In this document: positions 25,650 to 34,587 of the stretch, one piece after another | Layout: each line of letters starts with the position of its first letter | Position numbering within the stretch: the stretch's first letter is position 1 | Source of the DNA: Thalassospira lucentensis | GTDB taxonomy: Bacteria > Pseudomonadota > Alphaproteobacteria > Rhodospirillales > Thalassospiraceae | Assembly (NCBI RefSeq): GCF_011806425.1 | Contig: NZ_JAATOV010000001.1 | Coordinates: forward strand, 1,116,001-1,180,000 | Reading direction: 5' to 3' | Length of the DNA stretch: 64,000 nt | Notes under the pieces: generated by a model | What the model was told of the DNA's origin: nothing | What the model saw: only the letters and a program-made list of their open reading frames with translations | Databases searched by the model: none | Translations under genes and position numbers: made by a program

Positions 25650-26161
25650 TATTTTTTACCCCGCAAAAGCACGTAAATTTGCCGGATATGAACGGCGACC
25701 AACGCCACAAGGGCGGCCATGATCAAACCGTAAAAGTAGTATTTGGGGACCGGCAAGGAGACCATTTTTTGGTAGGCGGTTTTGGTCATCAGTTCATTGA
25801 GCGAATAGATGGCAAACCCAAAGAAACCAGCCGACAGGATCAGCGACAGGATTTTAAGAATGGGCAATTTACGCCCGGCAAGCTTATCGATGAATTCAAG
25901 CCGGATGTGACTGTCGACAAGCTGACATTTGATCGCGCCGACAAACGCCAGAAGAATAAGCAAATAACGCGCAATTTCTTCGGTCCAGGCGACAGAGTCA
26001 TTTAAGACATATCGCGTGAAAAATTGCAGAAAGACGGTGGCGAACAGGGCAGCGAAAATGATCAAGGCGGGAATGTCAGCCAAGGTGAGCTTAAAAGAGG
26101 AAGTGGCGGCGAGATCTTCTTGTTCCTGTTCGGTGAAAAGATCCCTGTTGATGTCAGACAT
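25649..26161 (-). CDS. dctQ: TRAP transporter small permease subunit
   Basis: A 170-residue DctQ-type protein with four membrane helices; the second contains the family signature FFTRYVLNDSVAWTEEIARY followed by LLILLAFVGAIKCQ. The 35-residue N-terminal part is cytoplasmic and acidic. It connects to the large subunit and overlaps its gene. An intercistronic stem-loop separates it from dctP, which may allow more binding protein than permease to be made. Confidence 0.95.
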   Translation of the reverse strand: MSDINRDLFTEQEQEDLAATSSFKLTLADIPALIIFAALFATVFLQFFTRYVLNDSVAWTEEIARYLLILLAFVGAIKCQLVDSHIRLEFIDKLAGRKLPILKILSLILSAGFFGFAIYSLNELMTKTAYQKMVSLPVPKYYFYGLIMAALVALVAVHIRQIYVLLRGKK

Positions 26162-26194
26162 AGTTGTCTCTCCGTCGGAAACCGAACATGACGT

Positions 26195-26222
26195 AACCGG
26201 GGAACGTGATGTCCCCCGGTTT
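26195..26222 (-). repeat. Intercistronic stem-loop between dctP and dctQ
   Basis: AACCGGGG at 26195-26202 pairs with CCCCGGTT ending at 26222, with a roughly ten-base loop. No T-run follows. Such structures often stabilise the upstream part of the message. Confidence 0.5.
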
Positions 26223-26244
26223 AAAGCGGAAATGTCGGGCGGGA

Positions 26245-27246
26245 TTAACCTTCGATTGCTTGGAGGCGCTCAAAGATTTCCGGATCCCACGGCATGTCGC
26301 TGCTTTTCAGGCGCGGTGCGATGACATCAATAAACGGCCCACGGTCGACTTCGTTCACCGTGACACCCTGTTCGCGGAACCAATCGGCCAGTTCTTTTTC
26401 GTTCTGAACGATTTCGTTTGAGGCCTCAGTCCCGGCATCTTGCAGGGATTTGATCAGAAGTTTGGCATCCTCTTCACCCAGTTTGTCCATGGTGTTTGGC
26501 GAAACCAGCATGATCAGCGAGTTCAGGATATGGCCAGTCAGATTGATGTTGGACTGAACTTCATAGAATTTTTTGAACTTAATCGTCGGCAGCGGGTTTT
26601 CCTGTGCGTCGACAACACCCTGTTGCAAGGCAAGATAGACTTCGGAAAAGGCCATCGGGGTCGGGTTTGCACCGGTTTCCTTCGGGAACATCTGATAGGC
26701 AGGCGCATTCGGGGTACGGATTTTAAGACCCTTCATGTCAGCCGGTTTCAAAATCGGTTTGTTCGACGTGACATGGCGCGCACCGTAATAGACCAGACCG
26801 GCAATCGCATTGCCCGTAACGTTGGTATATTCTTGGGAAAGTTCGGCAAACAGGTCGGATTTGGTGTAGTTCAGCCAATGTTCGTAACCGCGTACCGCAA
26901 ATGGATAATCGGAAATCGAAATCGGCGGGTACGACTGCCCAAGATAGGCAACACCGGTATAGATGATGTCGATTGTGCCCAAGGTCAGGGCTTCGTTAAT
27001 CGCGGCTTCTTTGCCCAACTGGGATGCCGGGAAAACTTCGATTTTGTAACGGCCATCGGTGCGTTCGGCGAACAGTTCGGATGCCTTTAACGCGGCACGG
27101 TGGTAAGGGGTGTCTACCTCATAGACGTGGCCGAATTTCAGTGTTTCTTGTGCGGTGGCATTTTGGGCTGTGCCAACAACGGATGCGAGTGCCGCAAGGG
27201 CGGTTAGCCCCATTAAAGTGCCTCGGATAATTTTCCGGGTGAACAT
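26245..27246 (-). CDS. dctP: TRAP transporter solute-binding protein
   Basis: A DctP-family periplasmic binding protein of about 333 residues from the ATG at 27246 (MFTRKIIRGTLMGL), preceded by GGAGG; an upstream in-frame start at 27267 overlaps that site. A signal peptide ends near ATAQ. The mature sequence has LKFGHVYEVDTPYHRAAL, IKIR-type GLKIRTPNAPAYQMFPKETG with the conserved Arg that binds a carboxylate, and QQGVVDAQENPLPTI. The ligand is probably a sugar acid or similar carboxylate. It is divergent from a GntR regulator that likely controls it. Confidence 0.95.
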   Translation of the reverse strand: MFTRKIIRGTLMGLTALAALASVVGTAQNATAQETLKFGHVYEVDTPYHRAALKASELFAERTDGRYKIEVFPASQLGKEAAINEALTLGTIDIIYTGVAYLGQSYPPISISDYPFAVRGYEHWLNYTKSDLFAELSQEYTNVTGNAIAGLVYYGARHVTSNKPILKPADMKGLKIRTPNAPAYQMFPKETGANPTPMAFSEVYLALQQGVVDAQENPLPTIKFKKFYEVQSNINLTGHILNSLIMLVSPNTMDKLGEEDAKLLIKSLQDAGTEASNEIVQNEKELADWFREQGVTVNEVDRGPFIDVIAPRLKSSDMPWDPEIFERLQAIEG

Positions 27247-27322
27247 TGTAACCTCCATGATTTTCATAGTCTTTTTTGTTCTATTTTCAGTTTTATCTTA
27301 GGGAAGAGTTGCTATCGCACTC

Positions 27323-27362
27323 AACTGTCTTTAATGCTTAAAAAACAGGGATAAAGACAGTT
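27323..27362. promoter_or_regulatory. Inverted repeat in the dctP/GntR divergent region, likely operator
   Basis: AACTGTCTTTA (27323-27333) and TAAAGACAGTT (27352-27362) are perfect 11-base arms with an 18-base spacer. The second arm ends five bases before the GntR start codon. The centre-to-centre distance of 29 bases is near three helical turns, suitable for a dimer of dimers, or the arms could fold over the ribosome site. Confidence 0.55.
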
Positions 27363-27367
27363 CACCG

Positions 27368-28252
27368 ATGGCGCGTTCAGACCGTAAATTCAAAACCAGC
27401 TTTAATACGTGGCTTGATGGCGTGTTGATTGGCAACATGCCCGATACGATATCGGGTGTGGCACGGTTACTTGGGGTCAGCCGGACCATTGCGCGCAATG
27501 TTTTGCTTCGCGGGGCAGAGATCAAACTGATTTCCGATGTGTCATCCCCGGCAGATTTTTTACGCAAACCAACCCGTGCTGATTATTTTGAGCTTCGCGA
27601 AATCAGAAGCCTTGAAGAGCAGCTTGAGAACGATTTTATGGTGTGGCTGAAAGATGCGCAGCCCGCACCGGGAAGCCGATTAAGCGAAGCAGCATTGGCC
27701 CGGCGATTTGGTGTCTCAAACACCGTTGTGCGTGAATTTCTGATTGGGCTCAGTCGGTTTGGCTTTATCCGCAAGGAACCGCATCGCAGCTGGATCCTTG
27801 AAGGATTTACCGAGCAATATGCGCTTGAGCTTCATGAAGTCCGCCAATTGTTTGAACATCGCGCGATCAAGGCGGTTTTCGATATTCCGCCAGAAGCCCC
27901 GTTTTGGGGGCAACTGATCCGCCTACGCGAAGAACATGTGCAGCTTCATCGCGACATCAAAACGCGGTTCACCGAATTTTCCGAGCTTGATACACGCTTT
28001 CACCGCACCTTAAACGCGGCGGCGGGCAACCGGTTTATGGACAGCTTTCAAGACTCAATCTCTTTGATTTTCCATTTCCATTACCGTTGGTGCAAAAAGC
28101 GCCAAGTTGAACGCAATGGATTTGCTGCCCAAGAACACCTGACCATCATTGATGCCATCCTCAGACGTGATGAGGATGGGGCAATGGCCGCCCTTGAAAA
28201 CCATCTGAAAACGGCGAATCAAACATTTGTCACCTCGCTTGAGCGTGATTAG
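27368..28252 (+). CDS. GntR family regulator with FCD-type domain
   Basis: A 294-residue regulator. The GntR winged helix is at about residues 95-160 (PGSRLSEAALARRFGVSNTV and GFIRKEPHRSWIL). The FCD ligand domain follows with HEVRQLFEHRAI, DTRFHRTLNAAAGN (Asp and His metal or ligand residues) and EHLTIIDAILRRDEDGAM. The first 90 residues are unusual: they contain what looks like an extra helix-turn-helix (ISGVARLLGVSRTIARNVL). It is divergent from the dctPQM operon, so it probably represses that operon and itself. Confidence 0.9.
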   Translation: MARSDRKFKTSFNTWLDGVLIGNMPDTISGVARLLGVSRTIARNVLLRGAEIKLISDVSSPADFLRKPTRADYFELREIRSLEEQLENDFMVWLKDAQPAPGSRLSEAALARRFGVSNTVVREFLIGLSRFGFIRKEPHRSWILEGFTEQYALELHEVRQLFEHRAIKAVFDIPPEAPFWGQLIRLREEHVQLHRDIKTRFTEFSELDTRFHRTLNAAAGNRFMDSFQDSISLIFHFHYRWCKKRQVERNGFAAQEHLTIIDAILRRDEDGAMAALENHLKTANQTFVTSLERD

Positions 28253-28274
28253 CTTTGCCCGCCTATATGCGGGG

Positions 28275-29618
28275 TTATCCCAAATAAATCTGGCTCGCCG
28301 GATAGGAAATGCGCGGTGCGGTTCGGCGTGCCAGGAAGAAGCCAAGGCTAAGCGGGCCAACACGGCCGATAAACATGGTCACCTCGATCACGATACGACC
28401 CAAGGTATCAAGTTCCCCGGTCATCCCGCGTGATAGGCCGACAGTCCCAAACGCCGATGTAACCTCAAACACAAGGCTTAGGAAGTCGCCATCATGCGAA
28501 AGGGTAATCACGAAAATACCGCTCATGATCACGAAGATCGACATCATGGTCAGTGCCAGGACTTTCATGACTTCTTCGAGTTTGATGCTGCGGCCAAAGG
28601 CGTGCAAATGATTGTGGCGTCTGAAAAACGCGATGGTTGCCATCACCAATACGATAAAGGTGGTGACCTTGATCCCGCCAGCGGTCGATGTGCTGCCCGC
28701 GCCGATGATCATTAACAGCATCACGGTGAGTGCCGTCGTATCGTGAAGTGCCCCGATATCGACCGTGTTAAAGCCCGCCGTTCGGGTGGTGAACCCCTGA
28801 AACCAGCTGACTTGCAGCTTATCAAGCGGGTTTGTGAATGCGCCAAGTGTGTCTGGATTGGTCCATTCAAGGGCGGCAAACATCGCAACCGACCAAATGA
28901 TCAGGGCCGCCGACCCCGTCAGCATCAATTTGCTGTGCAGCGAAAGCTGGCGCCAATTGCGGTGACGCGAAACATCTGAAATCACACTAAACCCGATACC
29001 ACCAATCAGCAAAAGGGCCGGGATGATCAGGTTCATCATCGGATTGGTCGCCCAGCGGGTCAGGCTATCGGGCATCAGGGAAAAACCGGCATTGTTAAAC
29101 GCCGAAACCGAATGGAAGACGGAAAACCACGCCCCTTGTTTCCAGCCAAGATCGGGCACGAACACGGTCAAAAGTAAAATACTGCCGACCAATTCACAGG
29201 TCAGGACAACCGATAGAATGGTTTTGATGAGGCCGGCCAGATGATGAAGGGATGTCTGGTTTAAATCTTCCAGCAGAAAGTTGTGATGGCGCAGCCCAAT
29301 GGGTAGCCCCAGAACGGAAAGGACAAGGGCGGCAAAGGTCATCAAACCCAATCCACCCAGCTGGATCAGCATCAAAATCAATGCCTGACCAACGAAGGTG
29401 AAATTTGATCCGGTATCGACAACCGCCAAACCGGTAACCGTAACGGCGGAGGTGGCGGTAAACAGTGCATCGGAAAAAGTGATCGGTTGCGTGACCGATG
29501 CGGGCAGGTAAAGTGCCCCGGAACCAATCAGGATCAGCACCAGATACAGGATCGTCAGCAAAAGCGGCGGTGCAATCCGCACCTGTTTACGCGATAGGAA
29601 TGGGAATGATACCCGCAT
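28275..29618 (-). CDS. trkH: Potassium uptake protein, TrkH/KtrB family
   Basis: A 447-residue membrane protein of the TrkH/KtrB family that forms a potassium channel-like pore. Four pore loops are expected; the clearest are TSAVTVTGLAVVDTGSNFT, HSVSAFNNAGFSLM, GFTTRTAGFNTVDIG and SAFGTVGLSRGMT, each with the key glycine. It lies three bases downstream of the regulatory trkA/ktrA gene. The short regulatory partner (221 residues, one NAD/nucleotide domain) makes the pair more like KtrAB than the classical TrkAH system. Confidence 0.92.
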   Translation of the reverse strand: MRVSFPFLSRKQVRIAPPLLLTILYLVLILIGSGALYLPASVTQPITFSDALFTATSAVTVTGLAVVDTGSNFTFVGQALILMLIQLGGLGLMTFAALVLSVLGLPIGLRHHNFLLEDLNQTSLHHLAGLIKTILSVVLTCELVGSILLLTVFVPDLGWKQGAWFSVFHSVSAFNNAGFSLMPDSLTRWATNPMMNLIIPALLLIGGIGFSVISDVSRHRNWRQLSLHSKLMLTGSAALIIWSVAMFAALEWTNPDTLGAFTNPLDKLQVSWFQGFTTRTAGFNTVDIGALHDTTALTVMLLMIIGAGSTSTAGGIKVTTFIVLVMATIAFFRRHNHLHAFGRSIKLEEVMKVLALTMMSIFVIMSGIFVITLSHDGDFLSLVFEVTSAFGTVGLSRGMTGELDTLGRIVIEVTMFIGRVGPLSLGFFLARRTAPRISYPASQIYLG

Positions 29619-29621
29619 GGG

Positions 29622-30287
29622 TTATATGCCGTTGCTAAAGTCGCGCAGGTTTTGGCGACGGCCCAAGATCAGGATTTTATCGCATTCTTGCATGGTCACA
29701 GAACCGGTGTCACAGCTGACAAATTCCGACCCGCGCAAAATGCCAAGGCAGCGCAATTCGTGGGACCCTTCAAGTTCGAGCGATTCAATCGTTTTACCGG
29801 CCATATTTTCCTGAACTTCAAGATTGATGACATGCATACCGTTGCCAAGGCTTAGGTAATCGCGCACGGCCGGGTTATGAAGCTTTTGGGCGATGTGTTG
29901 ACCAATTTCCTGTTCAGGCAAGATAACCCGGTCGGGCTCAAGCTTGGTCAGGATGCGGTGGTGGGTTTTGTTGATCGCCTTCACCCAGACGGTTTCCACG
30001 CCGAGCAGTTTGACATTCATCGTGCACAGAATGTTGGCTTCAAGGTCTTCGCCGATTGCAATCAGGGCAACGTCATATTTATCCACCCCTGCTTCGCGAA
30101 GCGCATCTTCGTCCCGGCCATCGGCAATCACGGCTTCGGACAGAATATCAGACAGGGCGGCGACGGATTTTTCGTGGATGTCGATGCCCATGACATGGTT
30201 GCCGTTGCGCGCAAGGTCGGTTGCAACGGTGCTGCCGACAGTGCCAAGCCCGATGATCACGAATGAACGGTTACGTTTTTTGGCCAT
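29622..30287 (-). CDS. trkA: Potassium uptake regulatory protein, TrkA/KtrA family
   Basis: A 221-residue cytoplasmic protein with an N-terminal RCK domain (Rossmann GLGTVGSTVATDL, then GIDIHEKSVAAL) and a C-terminal RCK_C domain (MAGKTIESLELEGSHELRCL). One RCK pair makes it KtrA-like. It should bind a nucleotide and gate the TrkH/KtrB pore encoded immediately downstream. The ribosome site AGGAGGAAC precedes the ATG at 30287. Confidence 0.93.
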   Translation of the reverse strand: MAKKRNRSFVIIGLGTVGSTVATDLARNGNHVMGIDIHEKSVAALSDILSEAVIADGRDEDALREAGVDKYDVALIAIGEDLEANILCTMNVKLLGVETVWVKAINKTHHRILTKLEPDRVILPEQEIGQHIAQKLHNPAVRDYLSLGNGMHVINLEVQENMAGKTIESLELEGSHELRCLGILRGSEFVSCDTGSVTMQECDKILILGRRQNLRDFSNGI

Positions 30288-30374
30288 ATCGACGGTTCCT
30301 CCTTATGGTGGATTCCCGGATGCAGCAGTCGTCGTTGGCTTACTGCCGGAATGATGCGGTGTATGGTCGGTGTC

Positions 30375-31625
30375 TTAATCGAACAGGCTTGCCGCTGCGG
30401 CCTGTTGCGCGGGATCGGTCAAGTTGCCGACTCGGCGTAAGAATGAATTCTTTTCTTCGTAGTACCGCTTGCCAAGATCGGCAAAGCTTTGGACGTCGAC
30501 ATCGGTATTGATGTGAAATTCGCGCTTGGGCACCGTGGTTGCGTTCGGGTCCATCAAGGCCGCACTGATTTCAGGATCAATCACATCGGCAACGCCATCA
30601 AGTTCAATCCGGTTTTTCAAACTGAAAAGGAACTTTTTAAAGGCCGGGTGACGTTGCAAGAACGCCTTTTCCGTCAGCAGGAAGTCATCGGTGGCAAAGT
30701 CCGGCGCGTTGTTGATCACAAATTCGCGGCACAAATGGTCGGTGGCAAAGCACATCGGACCAAAAATGAAATTGCGATAGATGTCTTCTTTAAGCTGCCA
30801 GAACTTATCAAGCCGTTTAAGCGATTCGTCATCAAGCTTTACGGCGGCTTCTAGCAACAAGCGCGGATGGCAATGGACATAGTTCGGATGAACATATGTC
30901 TTGGTGCGGCTAATCCCTTCGAGGGTGTCAATATTGACCGGCCCCGACAGCAAGCTGGCATGCGGATGGGTCGATTTTTTTGACAGCAACGCGATGACTT
31001 CGTCGGGATCAACGCCGTGCTTGACCAACAGATGATTAACTGACAGGTCAAGTTCGACCTCGCCGGTGATGATCTGATTGGTCAGTTGATGATGGTTGCG
31101 GTTAAACCGCCGGGCAAATTCCGGCTCCAGCGTATGGGAAAATGGGCCATGGCCAATATCATGCAACAGGGCCGCCGCACCCAGTAAATCCCGATCCGCA
31201 TCCGAAAGCCCCATTAACCGGCAATATTGCTGCGACAGCAGGGCGACACCGATGGTGTGGTCATAACGCGAATGACGGATATTGGCCGGACGTCCATTGG
31301 GGTGGAACAGGTAATCAATCGCGCCTAAAAACGAAATTTCGCGCAGCCGTTCAAACGCGTGCGATGCGATCAGCTTTTTATGCAGCGGGCGATCAAAGGC
31401 CGATGCGATCTGGGACCGTTTGAAATGGTAGTTATATTGCGGCGCATCGCGAAACAGCAGTTCCCATTCGGCAATGTCATCAGCATTGAAATTTGTGTCA
31501 AACAGATCGCCGATTTCCGGCCCCGCATTCTTTGCTTCCTTGAGCGCGGCAGACTCCTTCTGGAGCGCGGCTGGCTTCGCCTTCGCTTGGGATGCAAAAA
31601 GGTCTAGTTGCGGTTTGGCACTCAT
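30375..31625 (-). CDS. HD-domain phosphohydrolase, dNTPase-like
   Basis: A 416-residue HD-superfamily protein. The metal-binding residues are in SRYDHTIGVA (His), AALLHDIGHGPFSHTLEPEF (His-Asp, then the second His) and a later Asp, the arrangement of dGTP triphosphohydrolases and SAMHD1-like enzymes. The likely reaction is removal of triphosphate from deoxynucleotides, but the protein is divergent from Dgt and the substrate is inferred only from the fold. The first 35 residues are Ala/Lys-rich and low in structure. It is a single minus-strand gene next to the DivL-like gene. Confidence 0.8.
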   Translation of the reverse strand: MSAKPQLDLFASQAKAKPAALQKESAALKEAKNAGPEIGDLFDTNFNADDIAEWELLFRDAPQYNYHFKRSQIASAFDRPLHKKLIASHAFERLREISFLGAIDYLFHPNGRPANIRHSRYDHTIGVALLSQQYCRLMGLSDADRDLLGAAALLHDIGHGPFSHTLEPEFARRFNRNHHQLTNQIITGEVELDLSVNHLLVKHGVDPDEVIALLSKKSTHPHASLLSGPVNIDTLEGISRTKTYVHPNYVHCHPRLLLEAAVKLDDESLKRLDKFWQLKEDIYRNFIFGPMCFATDHLCREFVINNAPDFATDDFLLTEKAFLQRHPAFKKFLFSLKNRIELDGVADVIDPEISAALMDPNATTVPKREFHINTDVDVQSFADLGKRYYEEKNSFLRRVGNLTDPAQQAAAASLFD

Positions 31626-31884
31626 ATTGGAAATGACGGGTACGCTGTATCTGTTGTTAATGCTTCGTGCTTACGTGCAGACATAGCCCGTTTGGAAAGC
31701 CATGTCATCGCGGTTTTTGCATAAGGATTGCTTGCGAAAGTGGGCTTTAACCAAGGCTATTGCTGCAATGATGCGAAACGGTGGTAAAACCACCCCGTTT
31801 TCACCATAATAATAGCTCATAAACACAAACGGTTAACAACACGTGACACGGCAGGCATCCGATCAAGTTCGGCGAAAGGAAAAA

Positions 31885-34434
31885 GTGAGGGTATTTTTGC
31901 GCAAACAGTCAAAATTCCAGCTGTCCAAAATTTGGCAGTGGGGATGTGGTGCGCTTGGCTCGCTGGTTCTTTCAACCGACCTTTATGCACAGGATAAATT
32001 CCGACTAGATACCGCCGCCCCGGATGCGTCGGCATCGGATGCCCCGACCGGCATCGGTGCGACAATTTTTGGCAGCTTGGCCGGGTTAAGTGACCGTGAC
32101 TGGCTTGTGGTTGGTCTGGCGGCGTTTAGTGGTGCGGCCATTGCGGCTTGGGTCGGGTGGCGCTTGTCGCTGCGTGCGCGTCGCCACCTTGAAGAAGTCG
32201 AAGATCACGAACACGAACTTGCCGGTGAAACCGAACTTTTCACCCAGCTATTATATGCCGGCCCGGACCCGGTTTATTACTGGAGCCAAAAGGGCTTCGC
32301 CGAAGGGGCCAGTCCGACTTTGAAACGTGCGTTCGGATTGGGCGCGGATGGCCGTTTTCCCGATTTGCTTGAACAGTTGCGCGACGAGGATGCCAAGCTC
32401 CTAAAAGAGCGGGTGCGTAACCTTAAAACCGGGCATGAACGGTTCGAGCAATGGGTCAATACCGTTGACGAGCGTAAATATCACGTAACGGGCATGGCCG
32501 CGCGCAAAGACAAATCCGCCGAAGTTTTGGCCCATGGTTTGTGGTTCCGCGATGAAACCCGCCACACCCGCGAACGTGAAAACCAGTTTGGCGATTTCCA
32601 ACTTCTTAAGCGCGAGGTTTCTGGCCTTCGCCTGTTGCTTGATAGCTTGCCGTTTCCGGTTTGGCGGCGTGACAGCGAATTGCGCCTGATTGACTGTAAT
32701 GCGGCCTATGCCGATGCGGTCGAACGGACCGATATCCAAGATGCACTTGAAAATCAGGTGGAAATTGGCGCAGGGATTATTCCCGATCACGGACGGTCGC
32801 TTGCGGCATCTGTGCAGCGCAATGGTGAAAACCTGACACGCGATTATCACGTGGTGATTCGCGGTGATCGCAAATTGCTGCGCATTACCGAAATGCTGTC
32901 GCAAAATCCCGATGCGCCGGACGAGCTGATTGGTTTTGCCATTGATTGCACCCCGGTCGAAGAATTGCAGTCCGACCTGTCGCGCCATATCCGGGCACAT
33001 GCGGAAGTACTGGAAAATCTTGGCACCGCGATTGCGGTTTATGGTGCGGATAAGGGGCTTATTTTCTTTAATACCGCCTTTACCAAGCTTTGGGACCTTG
33101 ATGATGAATGGCTATGGGCAGAACCATCACATGATGATGTTTTGCGCCGCCTGCGTGATGAGCGAAAACTGCCCGAAGTCACCGATTTCGCCCAGTTCCG
33201 CAACACCGAAAATCAGCGCTTTACCGATCTTCTAAAATCCGAAGAAGATTTGATGCATTTGCCAAATGGCATGACGTTGCGCCGGATCATTTCCCCCCAT
33301 CCGTTTGGCGGGTTGATGTTTGTTTATGAAGACGTCACCGACAAACTGGTTCTTGAAAGTTCCTATAACACCCTGATCGCAGTTCAGCGTGAAACACTTG
33401 AAAGCCTGCATGAAGCGGTGGGCGTGATCAGTGGCGATGGCCGTTTACGCCTCTATAACCATGGCTTTGCCGATCTTTGGGGCCTTGAAGCCGCCTTTTT
33501 GGACGGTTCGCCGCATTTGGCAGAAGTGGTCGAAAAGTCGCGTGAATATTGGCAGGAACGCGATGATTGGGACAAGTTCAAAAGCCGTATGGTGGCACGC
33601 ATCACCAATCATGAACCGATGAATGGGCGACTTGAACGGTCAGACAATTCGATTGTCGATTTTGCCATTGTGCCGCTGCCCGATGGGGCGGTGATGATGT
33701 CTTATATCGATGTGACCGACACCATCCGGGTGGAACGCGCACTTCGGGAACGGAACGAGGCACTGCGCACCGCCGATCAGATGAAGTCGGACTTTATTTC
33801 GACGGTCTCACGCGAACTTAGCAAGCCGCTTGATCACATCAATGGCGAATCGGATCGTATGTTGCCGCATTTGTCTGGCAATGTCGCCCAGTCGGTTGAA
33901 ACCATTCGGTCCGAAGCGCAAAGCATGCTGGCCCTTGTGGATGACATGCGCGATCTGGCAACGCTTGGATCAGGGCAGGTTGCGCTTGAACTCGATACGG
34001 TTGACCCCCGGCGTCTGTTGCGATCGCTTGAAGCACTGACCCGCGCACGCCTGGCCGAGCTTAACGTGTCGCTGCGGCTTTATTGTTCGCGCAATATTGG
34101 CTGGATGGTCGCCGATGAACGTCGCTTGAAACAGGCGTTGTTTATTCTGGTGACAAATGTGCTGCGCACCGCCCCCGAAGGCAGCGAGGTCTCAGTCGTG
34201 GCCCGCAGACGCGGCGAAGATATCGAAATTGCGATTTCGCTGTCTGACGAAGCCCCGCAACCAATGCTGTTTGAAGGACTGCGCGACGGCGAAAGCCCAT
34301 CGGCAAGACGCGCGCTTGGCATGGCGATGGTGCGTGCCGTGGTTGAAATTCATGGCGGCCGGGTCAAGGTCAGTCGCGATGGCCGCGAAATCGCCTGTAT
34401 CCTGCCCGCCGGTGAAGAAAGCGATCTTGGCTGA
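31885..34434 (+). CDS. DivL-like multi-PAS histidine-kinase-like protein
   Basis: About 849 residues from the GTG at 31885, preceded by AAAGGA; the frame also allows a GTG at 31843. The N-terminus has a hydrophobic segment and a second helix (VVGLAAFSGAAIAAWVGW), so it is membrane-anchored. Four PAS-like regions follow (near LLYAGPDPVYYWS, LLDSLPFPVWRRD, LENLGTAIAVYG and LESLHEAVGVISGDG), then a dimerisation helix and an ATPase-like domain. In the H-box the phospho-acceptor His is replaced by Arg (STVSRELSKPL; codon at 33811). The D-x-G-x-G ATP-lid motif is also missing, while an N-box-like TNVLRTAPEG and ALGMAMV remain. In Caulobacter, DivL has Tyr at that site and works without phosphotransfer. 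The layout supports the same family, but not a firm name. Confidence 0.7.
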   Translation: MRVFLRKQSKFQLSKIWQWGCGALGSLVLSTDLYAQDKFRLDTAAPDASASDAPTGIGATIFGSLAGLSDRDWLVVGLAAFSGAAIAAWVGWRLSLRARRHLEEVEDHEHELAGETELFTQLLYAGPDPVYYWSQKGFAEGASPTLKRAFGLGADGRFPDLLEQLRDEDAKLLKERVRNLKTGHERFEQWVNTVDERKYHVTGMAARKDKSAEVLAHGLWFRDETRHTRERENQFGDFQLLKREVSGLRLLLDSLPFPVWRRDSELRLIDCNAAYADAVERTDIQDALENQVEIGAGIIPDHGRSLAASVQRNGENLTRDYHVVIRGDRKLLRITEMLSQNPDAPDELIGFAIDCTPVEELQSDLSRHIRAHAEVLENLGTAIAVYGADKGLIFFNTAFTKLWDLDDEWLWAEPSHDDVLRRLRDERKLPEVTDFAQFRNTENQRFTDLLKSEEDLMHLPNGMTLRRIISPHPFGGLMFVYEDVTDKLVLESSYNTLIAVQRETLESLHEAVGVISGDGRLRLYNHGFADLWGLEAAFLDGSPHLAEVVEKSREYWQERDDWDKFKSRMVARITNHEPMNGRLERSDNSIVDFAIVPLPDGAVMMSYIDVTDTIRVERALRERNEALRTADQMKSDFISTVSRELSKPLDHINGESDRMLPHLSGNVAQSVETIRSEAQSMLALVDDMRDLATLGSGQVALELDTVDPRRLLRSLEALTRARLAELNVSLRLYCSRNIGWMVADERRLKQALFILVTNVLRTAPEGSEVSVVARRRGEDIEIAISLSDEAPQPMLFEGLRDGESPSARRALGMAMVRAVVEIHGGRVKVSRDGREIACILPAGEESDLG

Positions 34435-34495
34435 TCCCCCAATTTCGGGCCTCAAATGCCCTATCGTTTCGCGTTCACATGAAATACATCGAAAT

Positions 34496-34523
34496 AAAAA
34501 GGCGCCGAATTTCGGCGCCTTTG
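34496..34523. terminator. Bidirectional terminator between divL-like and dehydrogenase genes
   Basis: AAAGGCGCCGAA and TTCGGCGCCTTT are perfect arms between two convergent genes, with A-run on one side and T on the other. Confidence 0.85.
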
Positions 34524-34587
34524 GCTTGTGTCGGTGGGATGTTTCAGGATGCCATCAGGATAGCGTTCTGATGCGTGGGGTGGGGCG

